The notes beneath the pieces are model-generated. The model ran no database searches, was not told where the DNA came from, and saw only the letters and a list, made by a program, of their open reading frames with translations. From assembly GCA_025450255.1 (NCBI GenBank), contig JANWHV010000036.1, positions 1 to 8,179 on the forward strand: 8,179 nt of DNA, in the 5' to 3' direction. The DNA comes from Chloroflexota bacterium. Lineage in GTDB: Bacteria; Chloroflexota; UBA5177; JANWHV01. Position numbers and translations under genes: made by a program. Of the stretch, positions 5,470 through 8,179 are shown piece by piece. The first letter of the stretch is position 1; each line of letters begins with the position of its first letter.

Positions 5470-6950
5470 TGCGGCGCTGGCTGCTGGTGGCGTTCGTGCT
5501 GCTGGCGGCCGGCGTGGGCGTCTTCACCTACACGTACAACGTCGCCCCCTCGTCGCCATCGCCGTCGCGCGCCAGTACGGTGGCGCCCGATGCCGTCGCG
5601 CTGAGTGGGTTCGGCGGCGCTGCCGGCTCCTCCCCCATGCTTGGCATGGGTAGCGGCACCAGCGATATCCTGGATAGCCGCATGGCGGGCACCCTGCGCG
5701 CCGCTCACATCGGCGTGCTGCGTTTCGGCGATATTGGCGCGGACGACTACGACTGGCAGGGCGGCTGCATCTACGGTGATATCGGCAGCCGGCCGGAGTG
5801 CTACGGCATCGCGGGCCAGGGCGGGAAGCTCGATCAGTTCCTTACCTTTGCCGGCCAGGTCGGGGCGCAGCCGCTGATCGTGGTGAACGGCGAAGTTGAT
5901 GACCCACAGCAGGCGGCAGGGCTCGTCGCCTACTACTGGCTGCACTGCGTGCATGCGGCTGGCAAGCTCTGCCCCGACCCTTACTGGGAGATCGGCGACT
6001 CGCCCGCGTCGTGGAAGCACTTCGCGGTGCCGCTAGCGCGGCGGCAGCCCTCGGATGCGCAGGTAATTCAGCCCGACCAGTACGCGGCGCTGGCGATCGC
6101 GTATGCCGCCGCCATGACGCAGGCCACTCCATCCTACGTGACGCGCGCGAACAAGGACTACAAGCTCAAAATCGTGGCGGACGAGTGGATTACCGGCGCT
6201 ACGGATCAGTCCTGGGTCGATTCCGTCGTCGCCGTCGATACCCATTATGCGCCGCTGCTCTACGCGCCGCCCGGCCCGCCACCCAGCGAGCAGGATGTGA
6301 TCGGGGCGGTCGAGCATGGCTACGGCGGCAGGCCGGGTCTGGATGCGTGGCTGCAAGACCTGCGGGACAGCCTGGCCCAGTTCAGCCAGTCGGGGTCGAT
6401 CGGCATCATCCTTGGTCGCTGGTCGATCGATACGAACATCAGTAGCGTGGAGCCCGCCGTATATGGCGGCTATGCCCAGGCCCTGTTCACGGCGCAGATG
6501 ATCGCGCACGTCTGGCAGGACGCGCAAGGCGGCGGCCGGAACCCGATGTTGATGGTGGTGCAATCGCCGATTACCGGACAGGCGCAGGAGCCGTTCGACA
6601 TCACCTCGTTGCAGCCGCGGCCCGCCGTCTCCGTCTACACGCTCGTGGATCGCTATTTCGCCTCATACCCTCTCTTGGTTCAGCGAGGGGACGCCGCGAG
6701 GCGCGGCGGCGTGGTCGCCGCGGCGGCGCTAGCCGGCACGCATGACGCGCGCGTCTTGCTGATCAACACGAACCGCGACCATGCGCGGACCGTCGATCTG
6801 CAAGGCATGACGGCCGGCGCATACGACATGTGGTGGATTGCGCCGGACAGGAGCGCGCCCACGGGCGTGAGCGCCATACACCACGAGCGCGTGAGCGGTG
6901 CGCGCGTCACGGTGCCGCCGTGGGCGATCGCCGTGGTACGTGGCGCTTAG
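5469..6950 (+). CDS. Secreted or membrane-anchored clan GH-A (GH51-like) protein lacking the acid/base Glu (493 aa)
   Basis: The N-terminus MRRWLLVAFVLLAAGVGVF is a signal peptide or membrane anchor (about 4-22), followed by a Ser/Pro/Ala linker. Residues ~83-400 look like a TIM barrel related to alpha-L-arabinofuranosidases. The stretch from LRFGDIG to YDW (about 83-96) parallels LRWPGG...YHW of GH51, and QPLIVVNGEVDDPQQAAGLV parallels their VVNLGTGTPEEA strand. YWEIGDSP (172-179) sits where GH51 has W-x-x-GNE, and VADEW (236-240) resembles the DEW nucleophile motif. The C-terminal ~85 residues form a beta domain ending in VTVPPWAIAVV, as in these enzymes. In place of the acid/base Glu there is Ser178 (GDS), while Glu239 is kept, so normal retaining hydrolysis is doubtful. 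Cys100/111 and Cys160/168 may be disulfides. It is translationally coupled to the Ig-like gene. A polysaccharide-binding or scaffolding role is inferred. Confidence 0.7.
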   Translation: MRRWLLVAFVLLAAGVGVFTYTYNVAPSSPSPSRASTVAPDAVALSGFGGAAGSSPMLGMGSGTSDILDSRMAGTLRAAHIGVLRFGDIGADDYDWQGGCIYGDIGSRPECYGIAGQGGKLDQFLTFAGQVGAQPLIVVNGEVDDPQQAAGLVAYYWLHCVHAAGKLCPDPYWEIGDSPASWKHFAVPLARRQPSDAQVIQPDQYAALAIAYAAAMTQATPSYVTRANKDYKLKIVADEWITGATDQSWVDSVVAVDTHYAPLLYAPPGPPPSEQDVIGAVEHGYGGRPGLDAWLQDLRDSLAQFSQSGSIGIILGRWSIDTNISSVEPAVYGGYAQALFTAQMIAHVWQDAQGGGRNPMLMVVQSPITGQAQEPFDITSLQPRPAVSVYTLVDRYFASYPLLVQRGDAARRGGVVAAAALAGTHDARVLLINTNRDHARTVDLQGMTAGAYDMWWIAPDRSAPTGVSAIHHERVSGARVTVPPWAIAVVRGA

Positions 6951-7675
6951 CCGCCGAGAAACGGCGAGTATTGCGCCAGGCGGACCAGCGTGCCGGAGAG
7001 CACCAGCAAGCCCATTACCACCAGCATGGCGCCGCTGGCCAGGTTGATGAGCGGGATATAGCGCGAGATACGACGGAAGGCAGGCGTGACGCGATCGATC
7101 AGCAGGCCGGTGATCAGGAACGGCATGCCCAGGCCGAAGGAATAGATAAGAAGCAGCGCCACGCCTTCCTGGAGGGAGCCGCTGCTGGCGGCCAGCGTCA
7201 GGATCGAGCCGAGAAAGGGGCCGACGCAGGGCGTCCAGCCGGCGCCGAAGGCCATGCCGATCAGGGCGGACTTCAGCAGCGCCGGGTCGCCGCGTTCCAC
7301 TTCCATGCGCCGTTCGCGCATCAAGGGCACGATGCGCAGCAGTCCGCTCACCTGCAGCCCGGCGAGGATCAGCAGGATGCCGGCCACGCGCCGCACCGTC
7401 ACCTGGTTGGAGCGGAGGTAATCGCCGAGCGAGCTGGCGGTGGCGCCAAGGGCCACGAAGATCAGCGAGAAGCCCAGGACGAAGAACACGGCGTGCAGGG
7501 CGATGTGCCAGCGCAGGCGCGCGGGCGGCACGTCGCGGCGCGCGTGCTCGCCCGCCGTGCCGGCCAGATACGAGAGGTAGCCGGGAACGAGCGGGAAGAC
7601 GCAGGGCGAGAGGAAGGAAGCCAGCCCCGCCAGGAAGGCGCCGCCGATACCGATCGGCGTCAGATCGACCGTCAC
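6947..7675 (-). CDS. ccdA: Cytochrome c biogenesis / thiol-disulfide membrane protein CcdA (242 aa)
   Basis: This is a six-helix-type membrane protein of the CcdA/DsbD transmembrane family. Two diagnostic half-repeats are visible: FLSPCVFPLVPGYLSYLAG with Cys25, and GAGWTPCVGPFLGSI with Cys150. These cysteines carry electrons from cytoplasmic thioredoxin across the membrane to extracytoplasmic thiol proteins involved in haem attachment or disulfide reduction. Length is normal for a stand-alone CcdA, and DsbD's extra soluble domains are absent. It starts with GTG at 7675, with a near-ideal AAGGAG 5 nt upstream. No thioredoxin-like partner or ResB lies in the window, so partners are elsewhere or to the left of the GH-like gene's neighbours. 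The TAA stop overlaps the stop of the convergent GH-like gene. Confidence 0.96.
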   Translation of the reverse strand: MTVDLTPIGIGGAFLAGLASFLSPCVFPLVPGYLSYLAGTAGEHARRDVPPARLRWHIALHAVFFVLGFSLIFVALGATASSLGDYLRSNQVTVRRVAGILLILAGLQVSGLLRIVPLMRERRMEVERGDPALLKSALIGMAFGAGWTPCVGPFLGSILTLAASSGSLQEGVALLLIYSFGLGMPFLITGLLIDRVTPAFRRISRYIPLINLASGAMLVVMGLLVLSGTLVRLAQYSPFLGG

Positions 7676-7705
7676 GAGATCTCCTTATCTAAGGGGCAGG
7701 CGGGT

Positions 7706-7727
7706 ATGGGGCAACTGCCGTGCCCAT
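7706..7727 (-). promoter_or_regulatory. Hairpin in the ccdA leader
   Basis: ATGGGGCA (7706-7713) pairs with TGCCCAT (7721-7727), with one bulged G and a 7-nt loop. It ends 31 nt upstream of the GTG start of ccdA. A -10-like TATATT lies just upstream on the minus strand (7744-7739) without a good -35, so the hairpin could sit at the 5' end of the ccdA mRNA. Confidence 0.35.
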
Positions 7728-7832
7728 CTCTACCAACCAATATACGCTTGCGCCCTGCTACACGGATCCCGATTGTGGTCCTGCCGTCCACAACGGAATG
7801 AAGAAGACGAGGCAACAGGGCGGAAATAGCGC

Positions 7833-7879
7833 GATTTTCACTGTTTTCCCTTGACGGCGCTACGGGGGCCCGGTATAGT
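7833..7879 (+). promoter_or_regulatory. rRNA operon promoter P1
   Basis: TTGACG (7851-7856) and TATAGT (7874-7879) are separated by exactly 17 bp, each 5 of 6 to the sigma-70 consensus. T-rich tracts at 7835-7838 and 7844-7847 just upstream resemble an UP element. The predicted start is near 7886, giving a leader of about 264 nt before 16S. This is the strongest promoter in the window. Confidence 0.85.
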
Positions 7880-7900
7880 CACTCTTGCCCCCTGCGAGGC

Positions 7901-7927
7901 GGACCAAAAACCTCGATTTTCTGGTCC
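7901..7927 (+). promoter_or_regulatory. Inverted repeat between the tandem rRNA promoters
   Basis: GGACCAAAAA (7901-7910) pairs with TTTT-C-TGGTCC (7917-7927), giving 10 bp with one bulged C and the loop CCTCGA. CCTCG in the loop (7911-7915) can instead pair with CGAGG at 7895-7899, so two mutually exclusive hairpins are possible in a P1 transcript. It also lies 7 bp upstream of the P2 -35 and could be a protein site or an A/T-tract UP element. Confidence 0.55.
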
Positions 7928-7933
7928 AGGTAC

Positions 7934-7962
7934 TTGACAAGCGCTCCCCGCGAATGTTAAGT
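7934..7962 (+). promoter_or_regulatory. rRNA operon promoter P2
   Basis: The -35 TTGACA (7934-7939) is perfect. After 17 bp lies TTAAGT (7957-7962), a weak -10 (3 of 6) preceded by TG. The -10 sits inside the palindrome GTTAAGTTAAC (7956-7966). The predicted start is near 7969. Confidence 0.65.
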
Positions 7963-7971
7963 TAACCCTTG

Positions 7972-7983
7972 CCCCTTCGGGGG
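7972..7983 (+). other. UUCG-tetraloop hairpin in the rRNA leader
   Basis: CCCC-TTCG-GGGG is a perfect 4-bp stem closed by the very stable C(UUCG)G tetraloop. It lies just at or after the predicted P2 start, so it would form the 5' end of the P2 leader transcript. Confidence 0.5.
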
Positions 7984-7990
7984 TGGCACC

Positions 7991-8023
7991 TTGACAAGCA
8001 AGCGCGTGAACGCGAAATACCGT
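7991..8023 (+). promoter_or_regulatory. Third TTGACA box upstream of 16S (possible P3)
   Basis: TTGACA at 7991-7996 is perfect and is part of CTTGACAAGC, which also occurs at P2 (7933-7942). The sequence at the right spacing (GAAATA, 8014-8019) is a poor -10, so it may be a weak promoter, an alternative-sigma site or a decayed copy of P2. Confidence 0.35.
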
Positions 8024-8118
8024 CATGCCCGCCGGTCGGCTTTGCCGAGCGGAGGGCGGAAACCAGGGTTTCGTGGAACGCGTGGCAAGCCATCCGCACA
8101 CAAAACAATAGCGCTTTT

Positions 8119-8179
<61 letters not shown>

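Noticed and set aside
6830..7801. Plus-strand 323-codon frame opposite ccdA
   Set aside because: It is Gln/Glu/His/Arg-rich, as expected from antisense of a GC-rich hydrophobic gene, and it starts inside the GH-like gene.

Overview
This 8.2 kb window is bacterial and fairly GC-rich. It most likely comes from a Chloroflexota-type or related Gram-positive-like lineage. The clues are the 16S rRNA start, whose last bases read GGCTCAGGAC, the mix of a KGG stress protein with DUF3618 and holin-like envelope proteins, and an IS6-type transposase with an N-terminal zinc ribbon. The phylum is an inference; only the first ~30 nt of 16S rRNA are present.

Layout, left to right. (1) Positions 3-2305, minus strand: a compact three-gene operon, transcribed leftwards. 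It encodes a 206-aa coiled-coil protein with one membrane segment, then a Holin-X-like (DUF1469-type) membrane protein, then a 419-aa DUF3618-type protein translationally coupled to it through an ATGA overlap. The 419-aa protein carries two different helical repeat arrays, one with a 15-residue and one with an 11-residue period. (2) Positions 2306-2808: a ~500-bp divergent intergenic region ending in a hairpin just before a plus-strand gene. (3) Positions 2809-3096: a small hydrophilic KGG-repeat (GsiB/con-10-like) stress protein, followed by a strong terminator hairpin. Together, (1) to (3) look like a desiccation/starvation/envelope-stress locus. (4) Positions ~3413-4429, minus strand: an IS6-family insertion sequence with a zinc-ribbon DDE transposase and imperfect terminal inverted repeats, but no visible target duplication. 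(5) Positions 4669-6950, plus strand: a coupled pair (TAATG overlap). The first is a secreted protein with two Ig-like repeats. The second is a membrane-anchored or secreted clan GH-A, GH51-like protein whose acid/base Glu is replaced (GDS in place of GNE), so it may be a pseudo-glycosidase. (6) Positions 6947-7675, minus strand: ccdA, a thiol/disulfide electron-transfer membrane protein, whose stop codon overlaps the stop of the GH-like gene. (7) Positions 7676-8149: the promoter and leader region of an rRNA operon, with a near-consensus promoter, a second promoter, a third TTGACA box and several RNA hairpins. The 5' end of 16S rRNA follows from ~8150 to the window edge.

The most unusual signals are the 15-residue repeat array, the GH51-like protein lacking its acid/base residue and coupled to an Ig-like partner, and the duplicated TTGACAAGC boxes with competing hairpins upstream of 16S. 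No CRISPR array, tRNA or prophage was seen.
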